From Pseudomonadota bacterium (GTDB lineage Bacteria > Pseudomonadota > Alphaproteobacteria > SP197), in contig JAQCLG010000027.1 of NCBI GenBank assembly GCA_027592745.1, forward strand, positions 1-32,000: a stretch of DNA of 32,000 nt. Direction: 5' to 3'. Under the pieces are notes generated by a model. It searched no databases. It was not told the DNA's origin and saw only the letters and a program-made list of their open reading frames with translations. The position numbers and the translations under genes are program-made. Positions 16,403-26,097 of the stretch are shown one piece after another; the stretch's first letter is position 1, and every line of letters starts with the position of its first letter.

Positions 16403-17914
16403 ATGTTCATCGACGCCCGTCAGCTCGATGACGGCAGCGCCATCGCATGCGATGTCGCCATCATCGGGGCCGGCGCCTTCGGCATCACCCTGGCGCGCGC
16501 CCTGCGCGGCAGTGGCCGCGATGTCGTCCTGATCGAAAGCGGCGGCCTCGACTTCGAGGACGAGACCCAGGCACTCTACGAGGGCGCCACCGACGGCATC
16601 GCCTACAACCTCGATACCGCCCGCCTGCGCTATTTCGGCGGCAGCACCAACCACTGGGGCGGCTGGTGCCGCCCGATCGAGCCGGAGGACTTCGAGGCGC
16701 GCGCCTGGGTGCCCCATTCGGGCTGGCCGGTCAGCCGCGCCGACCTCGATCCGTATTATCCCCGGGCCCAGGAGATCTGCGAACTGGGCGCCTTCGACTA
16801 CAGCGTCGAAAACCTTGCCCGCCTCGGCCCGCCGCTGGGCCTGCCCGGCGGCAAGATCGCCGATGGCTTCTTCCAGTTCAGCCCGCCGACCCGCTTCGGC
16901 GAGCGTTACCGCGACGACATCGCCAATGCCGCCGACATCCGCTGCCTGCTCAACGCCAATGTCACCGAGATCGTGGCGGCCCACGACGCCGGCTCGATCG
17001 CACGCCTCGATGTCGCGACGCTGACCGGCAAGCGCTTCACGGTGACGGCGGGAACCTACGTGCTGGCCGCCGGCGGCATCGAGAACGCCCGCCTGCTGCT
17101 TGCCTCCCGTTCGGTCGCCCCGGCGGGCCTTGCCAACGACCGCGACCTGGTCGGGCGCTACTTCATGGAACACCCGATCTTCGGCCCCATCGCCTCCTGG
17201 ATCTGCGATGCGCCCGAGCGGATCGCCCCCTACTACGGCAGCTACACCGCGCTGGGCGATGCCGTGGCGCGCGGCTGCCTCTCGATGACGCCCGAGTACA
17301 TGGCCCGCGAAGGCCGGCTCAACACGATCTTCACCTTCACGCCCAACGACGACGTGCGCTACCTGCCGGGCCGCCCCGCCGAGGACGGCCCGATCCCGCT
17401 CGAGACCGAGATGCTGACCCTGCTTGCCGGGGTCGAGCCGGGTGTCGAGCACACCGGCAAGCGGGTCTACATGGGCTGCGGCACCGAGCAGGCACCCAAC
17501 CCCGACAGCCGCGTCACGCTGGCCGACGAGGTCGACGCCCTGGGCATGCCGCGCACGCGGCTGGCCTGGCAAATCACCGAAGGCGACCGCGAGAGCCTGC
17601 TGGCCAACGTCGCGACCCTGGCGGCGGCCATGGGTGCCTGGGGCCATGCCCGCCTGCGCCGCATCGTGCCGGCCGATTTCGCCTGGAACGACATCGACAT
17701 GTTCTGGGCGCACCATCACATGGGCACCACGCGTATGGCCGCCCAAGCCAGCCAGGGTGTCGTCGACGCCAACCTCAAGGTCCATGGCCTGGGCAACCTC
17801 TTCATCGGCGGCAGTTCGGTGTGGACCACCGGCTGCGGTGCGACCAACCCGACGCTCTCGATCGTCGCCTTCGCCCTGCGCCTGGCCGAACGCCTGCGCG
17901 CCGGGGAGGCCTGA
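16403..17914 (+). CDS. GMC-family FAD-dependent oxidoreductase (membrane sugar/alcohol dehydrogenase-like large subunit)
   Basis: The 503-residue protein has a Rossmann FAD-binding motif, VAIIGAGAFGITLARAL (GxGxxG at 22–27). It also has the substrate-side STNHWGGWCRP segment and the C-terminal GMC signature HHHMGTTRM (catalytic His within 437–439), with a final FAD contact in NLFIGGSSVWTTGCGATNPT. It lacks a signal peptide. It belongs with the large subunits of membrane-bound fructose, sorbitol and gluconate dehydrogenases, which oxidise sugars or polyols and pass electrons to a cytochrome c or quinone. A GAGGA ribosome-binding site precedes the ATG at 16403. It follows the glucan synthase by 10 bp and precedes the Tat-signal small protein by 2 bp, so the three form one operon. 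The substrate is unknown. Confidence 0.88.
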   Translation: MFIDARQLDDGSAIACDVAIIGAGAFGITLARALRGSGRDVVLIESGGLDFEDETQALYEGATDGIAYNLDTARLRYFGGSTNHWGGWCRPIEPEDFEARAWVPHSGWPVSRADLDPYYPRAQEICELGAFDYSVENLARLGPPLGLPGGKIADGFFQFSPPTRFGERYRDDIANAADIRCLLNANVTEIVAAHDAGSIARLDVATLTGKRFTVTAGTYVLAAGGIENARLLLASRSVAPAGLANDRDLVGRYFMEHPIFGPIASWICDAPERIAPYYGSYTALGDAVARGCLSMTPEYMAREGRLNTIFTFTPNDDVRYLPGRPAEDGPIPLETEMLTLLAGVEPGVEHTGKRVYMGCGTEQAPNPDSRVTLADEVDALGMPRTRLAWQITEGDRESLLANVATLAAAMGAWGHARLRRIVPADFAWNDIDMFWAHHHMGTTRMAAQASQGVVDANLKVHGLGNLFIGGSSVWTTGCGATNPTLSIVAFALRLAERLRAGEA

Positions 17915-17916
17915 AC

Positions 17917-18309
17917 ATGTCCTGGTCGCGGCGCGACATCCTGATCGGCGCGGGACTTTCGGCCGCCCTGGGCGGTGCCGTGCTCTGGCGCCTATCGCTG
18001 GACGAGGGACCGGGGCCGACGGTTGCCCTGGTCGACCGTGCCGCTGCCGCGCGCATCGGCCGGCGCCTGCTCGAAGCAGCACGGCCGCCGGCCGACGGTT
18101 CGGCTGCGCGCCAGCGCATCGACACCCTGATCGCGACCCTTCCGGCCGGCACCCGGGCGGGCGACCTGCGCCCGGCGCTTGCCGACTGGGTCGCGGCAGA
18201 CTTCGAGGAAGGCCGCATGGTCGAGGTCGAGGGCTGGTATCTCACCCGCACGGAAGCCGATCTGGCGATCCTGGCGGCGCTTGAGGAGGCCGGTGCTCAG
18301 ACCGGCTGA
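17917..18309 (+). CDS. Small Tat-exported protein, probable small subunit of the GMC dehydrogenase
   Basis: The 130-residue product begins MSWSRRDILIGAGLSAALGG, a twin-arginine signal (S-R-R-D-I-L) followed by a hydrophobic stretch. A helical, charged domain follows and ends in GWYLTRTEADLAILAAL, a W-x-L-(S/T)-x-T-E-A pattern I associate with small partners of GMC oxidoreductases. In gluconate and fructose dehydrogenases the small subunit carries the Tat signal and takes the signal-less FAD subunit across the membrane with it; the same is inferred here. Its ribosome-binding site (GGGGAGG) lies within the end of the oxidoreductase gene, implying coupled translation. Its last 13 bp overlap the end of the convergent transporter gene. 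Confidence 0.8.
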   Translation: MSWSRRDILIGAGLSAALGGAVLWRLSLDEGPGPTVALVDRAAAARIGRRLLEAARPPADGSAARQRIDTLIATLPAGTRAGDLRPALADWVAADFEEGRMVEVEGWYLTRTEADLAILAALEEAGAQTG

Positions 18310-19454
18310 AGCGGCCAGGCCCAGGGGATCAGGACCAGCGCCAGGCCGACGATGATGACTTCCAGCGGCAGGCCCATGCGCCAGTAGTCGCCGAAACGGT
18401 AGCCGCCCGGTCCCATGATCAGGGTGTTGTTCTGGTGCCCGATGGGCGTCAGGAAGGCACAGGAGGCGCCCACGGCCACGGCCATCAGGAACGGGTCGGT
18501 CGCCACGCCCAGGGCGCTCGCCACGCCCACCGCGATGGGCGCTATGACGATGGCCGTGGCTGCGTTGTTCATGATGTCCGAGAGCGTCATGGTCACGATC
18601 AGGACGACCGCGAGCAGCGCCAGTGGCGGCGCACCCGACATGACCGTAAGCAGCCCGTTCGCCAGCAGCACGGTGGTGCCCGTGGCTTCCAGCGCCCCGC
18701 CGACCGGGATCATCGCGCCAAGCAGGACCAGCACGGGCCAGTCGATCGCTTCGTAGAGTTCGCGCAGGTTGACCATGCCGAGCAGCACCATAGCGAGCAT
18801 CGCCAGCGAGAAGGTGATGGTGATCGGGGCAAGGCCGATGGCGGCCGCGATCACGGCAGTAGCGAAGATCGCGACCGCGGGCAGGGCACGGCGGCGGGCG
18901 CTGACGGCGATCTTGCGTTCTGCCAGCGGCAGCAGACCCAGGCGCGCCAGCGCCGAGGTGGCGTGGTCGCGCTCGCCCTGCAGCAGCAGGATGTCGCCGG
19001 CCTGGAAGCGGAAGCTGCGCAGCCTGCCGCGTGTCGGCTGGCCCTGGCGCGAGACCGCCAGCAGGTTGAGGTCGTAGCGGCTGCCAAGGCGCAGGCTGCT
19101 CGGCGTATGGCCCTCGATGCGGCTGCCGGTCGGCACGATCGCCTCCAGCATGACGACGTCCTCGGACTTCAGGGCTTCGACGGCCTGCGACTTCTCGCCG
19201 ACCAGCTCCAGGTCCAGGTTGTCCACCGCCTTGGCCATGCCCTCGGGCGAGGCCGAGAGCATGAGCACGTCGCCGGCGCGTACATGGACATAGCGGGCGG
19301 CGCTGAGCATGCGGTGGCCATCGCGGATCAGGGCCACGATCTGGACATTGCTGTCGGTGATCTTCTGGTCGAGTTCGTGCAGCGCTACGCCGACCGCCGT
19401 CGACTTCTCGGGCACGACGGCTTCGGTGATGTAGTCCTCGATGGCGCTGAGATC
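18297..19454 (-). pseudogene. SLC13/DASS-type transporter, C-terminal part (TrkA-C domains plus second membrane half)
   Basis: This 385-codon frame continues directly from the TAG at 19457–19455. It opens DLSAIEDYITEAVVPEKST, the start of the first TrkA-C (RCK_C) domain. A second TrkA-C domain follows (LRLGSRYDLNLLAVSRQG…FQAGDILLLQGE). The second membrane half has SDIMNNAATAIVIAP and AFLTPIGHQNNTLIMGPGGY, the conserved ion/substrate-binding loops of the family. There is no ribosome-binding site or credible start close to the break; the first GTG/ATG lies within the domain. The coding quality is undamaged to the TGA at 18297. The end overlaps the convergent Tat-protein gene by 13 bp. Confidence 0.8.
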
Positions 19455-20087
19455 CTAGGGAACGTTGCGCTTGCGTACCGAGGCCGGCAGCAGGTGCCAG
19501 CCGATCAGGGCAACGAAGGCGACGCCGACAATAGCGATGGGAAGGCCGACGGGCGTGAAGTCGAACATGCCGAAGGGCGCCCCGCCCGTGTTGGTGCGGT
19601 AGGAGGCGATGATGACGTTGGGCGGCGTCCCGATCATCGTGGCCAGGCCGCCCAGGATCGAGCCGAAGGCGAGCGGCATCAGGATCAACCCGGGCGAACG
19701 CTGGACCTTGACGCAGGACTGCAGCGCCACGGGCAGCAGCAGGGCCAATGCCGCGACATTGTTCATGAAGGCCGAAAGGAATGCTGCAACGCCGGCCAGC
19801 ACGGCGACATGAAGCGCCGGGCTGGCGCTGGCCCGCACGACCAGGGCCGCGATCGCGTCGACCGCCCCGGAATTGGCCAGCGCCCGGCTGATCACGAGCA
19901 CCGCCAGCACCGTCACCACCGCGGGGTGGCCGAAACCGTCGAAGGCGTCGGCGGCGGGAACCACACCGGCCACCACTGCCGCCATCAGGCCAGCGAAGGC
20001 GACGACGTCGTAGCGCCAGCGGCCCCAGATGAAGAACACCGTGACGCCCAGCACGATCAGGCAGATGGCAATCTGGGGGCCGCTCAT
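19455..20087 (-). CDS. SLC13/DASS-type anion transporter, N-terminal part, cut by in-frame TAG
   Basis: The 210 residues form the first membrane half, with about six helices and the family loops SAFMNNVAALALLLPVA and GGLATMIGTPPNVII. It ends at SVRKRNVP, exactly where the cytosolic TrkA-C insert should begin. The TAG at 19455–19457 is in the same frame as the downstream part, giving a 596-codon gene in total if read through. SLC13-type carriers with TrkA-C inserts import sulfate, dicarboxylates or related anions with sodium. The stop most likely replaced Glu (GAG) or Gln (CAG). It lies 30 bp after the aldehyde dehydrogenase stop on the same strand, so the pair is probably co-transcribed. The ribosome-binding site before the ATG at 20087 is weak. 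Confidence 0.8.
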   Translation of the reverse strand: MSGPQIAICLIVLGVTVFFIWGRWRYDVVAFAGLMAAVVAGVVPAADAFDGFGHPAVVTVLAVLVISRALANSGAVDAIAALVVRASASPALHVAVLAGVAAFLSAFMNNVAALALLLPVALQSCVKVQRSPGLILMPLAFGSILGGLATMIGTPPNVIIASYRTNTGGAPFGMFDFTPVGLPIAIVGVAFVALIGWHLLPASVRKRNVP

Positions 20088-20117
20088 GGCGTTCCGGAGG
20101 TCGACGTGTGGTGGGGC

Positions 20118-21638
20118 TCAGCCGATGTCGAAGCTGATGCCCTGGGCCAGCGGCAGGGCACGCGAATAGTTGATGGTGTTGGTCGCCCGCCGCATGTAGA
20201 CGCGCCAGGCGTCCGAGCCGGATTCTCGGCCGCCGCCGGTCTCTTTCTCGCCGCCGAAGGCGCCGCCGATCTCGGCACCCGAGGGGCCGATGTTGACGTT
20301 GGCGATGCCGCAGTCGCTGCCCTCGTCGGAGAGGAACATCTCGGCCTCGCGCAGGTCGTTGGAGAAGATGCAGGAGCTGAGGCCCTGGGGCACGTCGTTG
20401 TGCATGGCGATGGCCTCGTCGAGTTCGCGGTAACGCATGGCGTAGAGGATGGGCGCAAACGTCTCTTCCTTCACCACGCCGGTCTGGCCGGGCATTTCCG
20501 CAATGGCCGGACGCACGTACCAAGCCCCGGGGAACTCCTTCTCCAGAACGCGTTCACCGCCGAAGATTTTGCCTCCCTCGTCGACTGCACGCGACAGCGC
20601 GGCCTGCATCGACTGGAAGGCCCGACCGTCGATCACCGGGCCGATCAGGGTGCCCTTTTCCAGGGGATTGCCGATGGGCACGCTGGCATAGGCCTTCTTC
20701 AGGCGCGCCAGCAGGTCGTCATGGATCGAATCGTGGACGAACAGGCGGCGCAGGCTGGTGCAGCGCTGGCCTGCGGTGCCCACGGCGGAGAAGACGATAC
20801 CGCGCACCGCCAGATCGAGGTCGGCGGTGGGGGCGATGATCGCGCCGTTGTTGCCGCCCAGCTCCAGCAGGGTCTTGCCCAGGCGCCCGGCGACGGTCTG
20901 GGCCACCTGGTAGCCCATGCGCACGCTGCCGGTGGCGCTGATCAGCGCCGCATCGCGGTTGGCCGCCAGGCGCTCGCCGGTTTCGGGACCGCCGATGACG
21001 ATCTGCACCAGGTCGGAGGGCACCGCAAAGCCGCAGCTGGCCGCGGCGCGGCCCAGCAGGCGCTTGCAGGCGATGGCGGTGAGCGGCGTCTTCTCCGAGG
21101 GCTTCCAGACCATCGTGTTGCCGCAGACCGCGGCGATGGCGAAGTTCCAGGCCCAGGGCGCCACGGGGAAGTTGAAGGCGGTGATGCAGCCGATGACGCC
21201 GAGGGGATGCCAGGTCTCCATCATGCGGTGGCCCGGCCGTTCCGAGGCGATGGTCAGGCCGTAGAGCTGGCGCGACAGGCCGACCGCGAAGTCGCAGATG
21301 TCGATCATCTCCTGGACCTCGCCCTTGCCCTCTTCCAGGATCTTGCCGGCTTCCAGGGTGACGAGCGCGCCCAGCGCGTCCTTGGCCTCGCGCAGCTCGT
21401 TGCCGAACAGGCGGATGACCTCGCCGCGCTGGGGCGCGGTCAGCCTGCGCCAGGCTTTCTGCACGTCGGCCGCGCGGGCGACCATGGCATCGACCTGGTC
21501 GGGGCTGGTTTCCCGGACCCGGGCCAGTTCGGAACCGTCGACCGGCGTCTTCACCGCAAGGCTGCCGCCGTCGAAGTAGTCCTCGCGCATCTCTGCGTCG
21601 TTGAGGCCCAGCGTGTCGAAGATCGTCTTGGAGTCCAT
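20118..21638 (-). CDS. Aldehyde dehydrogenase of the ALDH7/antiquitin (alpha-aminoadipate semialdehyde dehydrogenase) type
   Basis: The 506-residue enzyme has the ALDH core: AFNFPVAPWAWN (Asn156 oxyanion), WKPSEKTP (Lys179 for NAD), LELGGNN (Glu259 general base) and GTAGQRCTS (nucleophile Cys293). The C-terminal GGAFGGEKETGGGRESGSDAW is characteristic of the ALDH7 branch, which oxidises alpha-aminoadipate semialdehyde (piperideine-6-carboxylate) in lysine breakdown. The ATG at 21638 follows GAGG; a TTG two codons earlier is less likely. It lies between the sensor kinase and the anion transporter on one strand. A role in lysine or pipecolate catabolism fits the family, but no other catabolic gene is nearby. 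Confidence 0.9.
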   Translation of the reverse strand: MDSKTIFDTLGLNDAEMREDYFDGGSLAVKTPVDGSELARVRETSPDQVDAMVARAADVQKAWRRLTAPQRGEVIRLFGNELREAKDALGALVTLEAGKILEEGKGEVQEMIDICDFAVGLSRQLYGLTIASERPGHRMMETWHPLGVIGCITAFNFPVAPWAWNFAIAAVCGNTMVWKPSEKTPLTAIACKRLLGRAAASCGFAVPSDLVQIVIGGPETGERLAANRDAALISATGSVRMGYQVAQTVAGRLGKTLLELGGNNGAIIAPTADLDLAVRGIVFSAVGTAGQRCTSLRRLFVHDSIHDDLLARLKKAYASVPIGNPLEKGTLIGPVIDGRAFQSMQAALSRAVDEGGKIFGGERVLEKEFPGAWYVRPAIAEMPGQTGVVKEETFAPILYAMRYRELDEAIAMHNDVPQGLSSCIFSNDLREAEMFLSDEGSDCGIANVNIGPSGAEIGGAFGGEKETGGGRESGSDAWRVYMRRATNTINYSRALPLAQGISFDIG

Positions 21639-21721
21639 GGGCAAACCTCGTCGGTCGGGATCGGATCAGATCGGGCGCGGGTTGTAACGTGCCCCGGGGA
21701 AGCCGTCGAGAAGCCCGGGCT

Positions 21722-23227
<1,506 letters not shown>

Positions 23228-23905
23228 TTAGAGGATCGTGCCGTCTTCATCGATGGCGAAGACCGAACCCAGGCAGCCGGCGCTGATCGGCGCCAGGAAC
23301 TCGGCAAACAGCGGGTCGAGGTCGGTCACGGCCGCCAGCACGCCCACGACCCGGTACTCGACCACCAGCGGGCGGTAGATCAGCAGGGCATGGCTGTCGT
23401 TGATCTTGATGATCTGCAGGACCGGCTCGGGCGCAAAGGTGAGGCCCGGCGTCGCCAGGAGCGCACGGCGGCCTTCGACGATCCCGGGAGCCTCCTCCAG
23501 GTCCGCCAGCGGCGTATAGAGGCGCTGTGCCACCAGGTTGCCCTGGGTATCGAGCAGCACCAGGCTGGTGCGGTGGACCTCACCGTGGATGTTCAGCACG
23601 ACGCGGTAGGCGACCGGCGAGACAGAAGTCTGGTTGAGCAGGGTTGCCAGCTCGACGCCGGCCAGTTCGCTGCGGCGCAGGAAGGTCTGCTCGAGATGGT
23701 CGGTCAGCGCGCGGGCGGCGATGCGGGTGATCGCCGTCTGCTCCTGGTTGAAGTTGTCGCGGTGACGGTCGACCGCCAGGGCGTCGAGCCAGGCGACGGC
23801 GATCGTCAGCACGACCATGGCCGCCGTGCCGATCAGGGCCACGGCCCATGTGGTCGCCCGCAGGCTGCGCGACGGGCGCGCAAATGTCGGAGTTTCGACC
23901 GCCAT
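23228..23905 (-). CDS. Sensor histidine kinase, N-terminal part (first helix and sensor half), cut by in-frame TAA
   Basis: The 225 residues have a short cytosolic start, a membrane helix (about 20–40: ATTWAVALIGTAAMVVLTIAVAWL) and a periplasmic double-Cache-like sensor segment (LVLLDTQGNLVAQRLY…GVLAAVTDLDPLFAEF). It ends DEDGTIL. The TAA at 23228–23230 sits within that sensor domain, and the frame resumes at once as SSEADTVD. A tyrosine codon (TAC or TAT) or Gln/Lys/Glu would each become TAA by one base change. Read through, the gene would be about 727 residues, a normal sensor kinase. No response regulator gene is adjacent. ATG 23905 was preferred to one at 23965 because it precedes the helix directly; the ribosome-binding site is weak. 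Confidence 0.75.
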   Translation of the reverse strand: MAVETPTFARPSRSLRATTWAVALIGTAAMVVLTIAVAWLDALAVDRHRDNFNQEQTAITRIAARALTDHLEQTFLRRSELAGVELATLLNQTSVSPVAYRVVLNIHGEVHRTSLVLLDTQGNLVAQRLYTPLADLEEAPGIVEGRRALLATPGLTFAPEPVLQIIKINDSHALLIYRPLVVEYRVVGVLAAVTDLDPLFAEFLAPISAGCLGSVFAIDEDGTIL

Positions 23906-24004
23906 CACTTCATCCGGCCGGAGTCCGGGTCCAGGGTTGTCTGTGGTGTATGCTGCGCCGCGCAAACACCTTCATAAACGAGCAAGGCGCGAATGATAGT
24001 CGCG

Positions 24005-24784
24005 TCAGGAGTGTTCCGGACCGTCCAAACTGGCGTGCAGGATGTAGTTCACGGCGACATCGCGCGAACGTGACCAGCGGTCGCGCAGCGGGTCGTAGGC
24101 CAGGCCGCTGATGTCGGTGGTGCGCGCGCCGCCCAGGCGCAGGTCGCGGGCGAGTTCGGCAGGGCGCACGAACTTCCTCCAGCGGTGGGAGCCGCGCGGC
24201 ACCCAGCGCAGCAGGTATTCGGCCCCCACGATCGCCAGGGCGAAGGCGCGCGGCGTGCGGTTCAGCGTCGACATCACCAGGCTGCCGCCGGGTTTCACCA
24301 GCCGGCAGCAATCGGCGACGAAGGCGGTGCGGTCGGCGACATGCTCGACGATCTCCAGGGCCATGACCGCATCGAAGCGCCGGCCGCTTGCCGCCACGGC
24401 CTCGGCGGTGCTCTCCAGGTATTCGATGGCGAGTCCGGCCCCCTCGGCGTGGGCGCACGCCACCGCCAGCGCCTCGGGCGCGGCGTCGATGCCGGTCACC
24501 GTGGCGCCCAGGCGTGCCAAGGGTTCGCAGATCAGGCCGCCGCCGCAGCCGATGTCGGCGATGGCCAGCCCTTCGAGCGGGCGATCCTGCGAGGTCAGTC
24601 CGAAATGGCCGGTCAGGGCATCGCGGATGTAGCCCAGGCGCACCGGATTGAGCCGATGGAGCGGGCGGAACGGCCCGGAGGCGTCCCACCACTGGTCGGC
24701 GACCGCGGCGAAGCCTGCGATTTCACGGGCATCGATGCTGCCGGGGCGGGCGGCGGTTTCTGTCGGCTCGGCTTGCTTCGTCAT
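24005..24784 (-). CDS. ubiG: Bifunctional ubiquinone O-methyltransferase UbiG
   Basis: The 259-residue protein starts with the UbiG-specific IAGFAAVADQWWDASGPFRPLHRLNPVRLGYI. The SAM motif I is IADIGCGGGLICEPLARLGA, and VTGIDAAPEAL and DAVMALEIVEHVAD follow. The UbiG membrane-binding loop TLNRTPRAFALAIVGAEYLLRWVPRGSHRW is intact. UbiG performs both O-methylations in ubiquinone synthesis at the inner membrane, consistent with an aerobic respirer. The ATG at 24784 gives the usual length. It is divergent from lysC across 85 bp, an arrangement commonly seen in alphaproteobacteria (from general knowledge). Confidence 0.95.
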   Translation of the reverse strand: MTKQAEPTETAARPGSIDAREIAGFAAVADQWWDASGPFRPLHRLNPVRLGYIRDALTGHFGLTSQDRPLEGLAIADIGCGGGLICEPLARLGATVTGIDAAPEALAVACAHAEGAGLAIEYLESTAEAVAASGRRFDAVMALEIVEHVADRTAFVADCCRLVKPGGSLVMSTLNRTPRAFALAIVGAEYLLRWVPRGSHRWRKFVRPAELARDLRLGGARTTDISGLAYDPLRDRWSRSRDVAVNYILHASLDGPEHS

Positions 24785-24814
24785 GGGGCCGAGAGTATGA
24801 AGTCGCGCCCTCGC

Positions 24815-24833
24815 GGCGGGAAGGCCTTCCGCC
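24815..24833. promoter_or_regulatory. Near-perfect palindrome in the ubiG/lysC divergent gap
   Basis: GGCGGGAAGGCCTTCCGCC is symmetric apart from one extra G. It lies 31 bp from the ubiG start and 37 bp from the lysC start. A run of six T follows about 12 nt later on the lysC side. It could be a shared operator, or a leader hairpin of lysC. The gap between stem and T-run is too long for an ordinary terminator. Confidence 0.3.
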
Positions 24834-24869
24834 ACGCCAGGGATGTTTTTTCTCCGGTGGCGGCGCGTC

Positions 24870-26093
24870 ATGGCGGTTCTTGTTCAGAAGTTCGGCGGCA
24901 CCTCGGTGGGCGATCTCGAGCGTATCGCCCGTGCGGCCACCCGTGTGAAAAGCGCGGTCGAGGGCGGCAATGCCGTCGCGGTCGTGGTTTCGGCCATGGC
25001 CGGCGAGACCGATCGCCTGGTCGGCCTCGTGCACGAGACCGATCCCGGCTTCGACCGGCGCGAATACGATGCCGTCGTCGCATCGGGCGAACAGGTGACC
25101 GCGGGCCTGATGGCGCTTGCCCTGCAGCGCATCGGCATCCCGGCGCGCTCCTTCCAGGGCTGGCAGGTGCCGATCGTCACCGACGAGAGCCACAGCCGCG
25201 CCCGTGTCGCCGAGGTGCGTCCGGAAAACCTGCAGGCCTGTCTCGACCAGGGCATCGTGCCCGTGGTCACCGGATTCCAGGGCATCACGGCCGCAGGGCG
25301 TGTTACAACCCTGGGCCGTGGCGGCTCCGATCTTTCCGCCGTGGTCCTGGCCGCGGCGCTGGGCGCGGAGCGCTGCGACATCTATACCGATGTCGATGGC
25401 GTCTACACCTGCGATCCCCGTATCGTTGCCAAGGCGCGCAAGCTCGATAAGATCACCTACGAAGAGATGTTGGAGATGGCCTCGCAGGGGGCCAAGGTGC
25501 TGCATACCCGGTCCGTGGCCACCGCCATGAACCATCGGGTGCGTCTGCAGGTGCTCTCCACCTTCACGGGTGCCCCCGGAACCCTGGTCGTCGACGAGGA
25601 CGAAATCGTGGAACAGCAGGTTGTCAGCGGCATCGCCTATACCCGGGACGATGCCAAGATCACGATGGTCGGCCTGCCCGACCGCCCCGGTGTCGCCGCC
25701 GCCCTGTTCGGGCCGCTGGCCGCCAACGACATCAATGTCGACATGATCGTGCAGAACATCTCCGACGATGGCGAACGCACCGATCTCACCTTCACGGTGG
25801 CCAAGGGCGACCTAAACCGGGCCCTGAAGGTGCTGGCCGACAACAACGCGACCCTGGGGGCGGCCGGGATCGAACCCGATTCCCGCGTCGTGAAGGTCTC
25901 GGTGATCGGCGTCGGCATGCGCAGCCACGCCGGTGTCGCGGGCACCATGTTCCAGGCGCTGGCCGACAAGGGCATCAACATCCAGGTCATCTCGACCTCG
26001 GAGATCAAGGTCAGCGTCCTGATCTCGGAGGACTACCTGGAACTCGCCCTGCGCGCGCTTCACACGGCCTACGGGCTGGACGCGGCCGAATAG
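24870..26093 (+). CDS. lysC: Aspartate kinase
   Basis: The 407-residue enzyme begins MAVLVQKFGGTSVGDLERI, containing the KFGGTSV ATP-site motif. It continues with the kinase core (GRGGSDLSAVVLAAALGAERCDIYTDVDGVYTCDPR) and tandem ACT regulatory domains (about 265–400). The second of these has the conserved VSVIGVGMRSHAGVAGTMFQALADKGINIQVISTSEIKVS. It phosphorylates aspartate, the first step to lysine, threonine, methionine and diaminopimelate; the ACT domains normally confer feedback control by lysine and threonine. The upstream ribosome-binding site is weak. It ends TAG and the nitronate monooxygenase gene starts 4 bp later. Confidence 0.96.
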   Translation: MAVLVQKFGGTSVGDLERIARAATRVKSAVEGGNAVAVVVSAMAGETDRLVGLVHETDPGFDRREYDAVVASGEQVTAGLMALALQRIGIPARSFQGWQVPIVTDESHSRARVAEVRPENLQACLDQGIVPVVTGFQGITAAGRVTTLGRGGSDLSAVVLAAALGAERCDIYTDVDGVYTCDPRIVAKARKLDKITYEEMLEMASQGAKVLHTRSVATAMNHRVRLQVLSTFTGAPGTLVVDEDEIVEQQVVSGIAYTRDDAKITMVGLPDRPGVAAALFGPLAANDINVDMIVQNISDDGERTDLTFTVAKGDLNRALKVLADNNATLGAAGIEPDSRVVKVSVIGVGMRSHAGVAGTMFQALADKGINIQVISTSEIKVSVLISEDYLELALRALHTAYGLDAAE

Positions 26094-26097
26094 GCTG

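Noticed and set aside
13593-16532. A 979-codon plus-strand frame over the glucan synthase, and a similar 983-codon minus-strand one
   Set aside because: Both are arginine-rich shadows of the synthase gene, whose own frame carries all the conserved motifs.
24841-24853. The run of six T before lysC as a terminator
   Set aside because: The nearest stem ends about 12 nt earlier, so hairpin and T-run are not contiguous as an intrinsic terminator requires.
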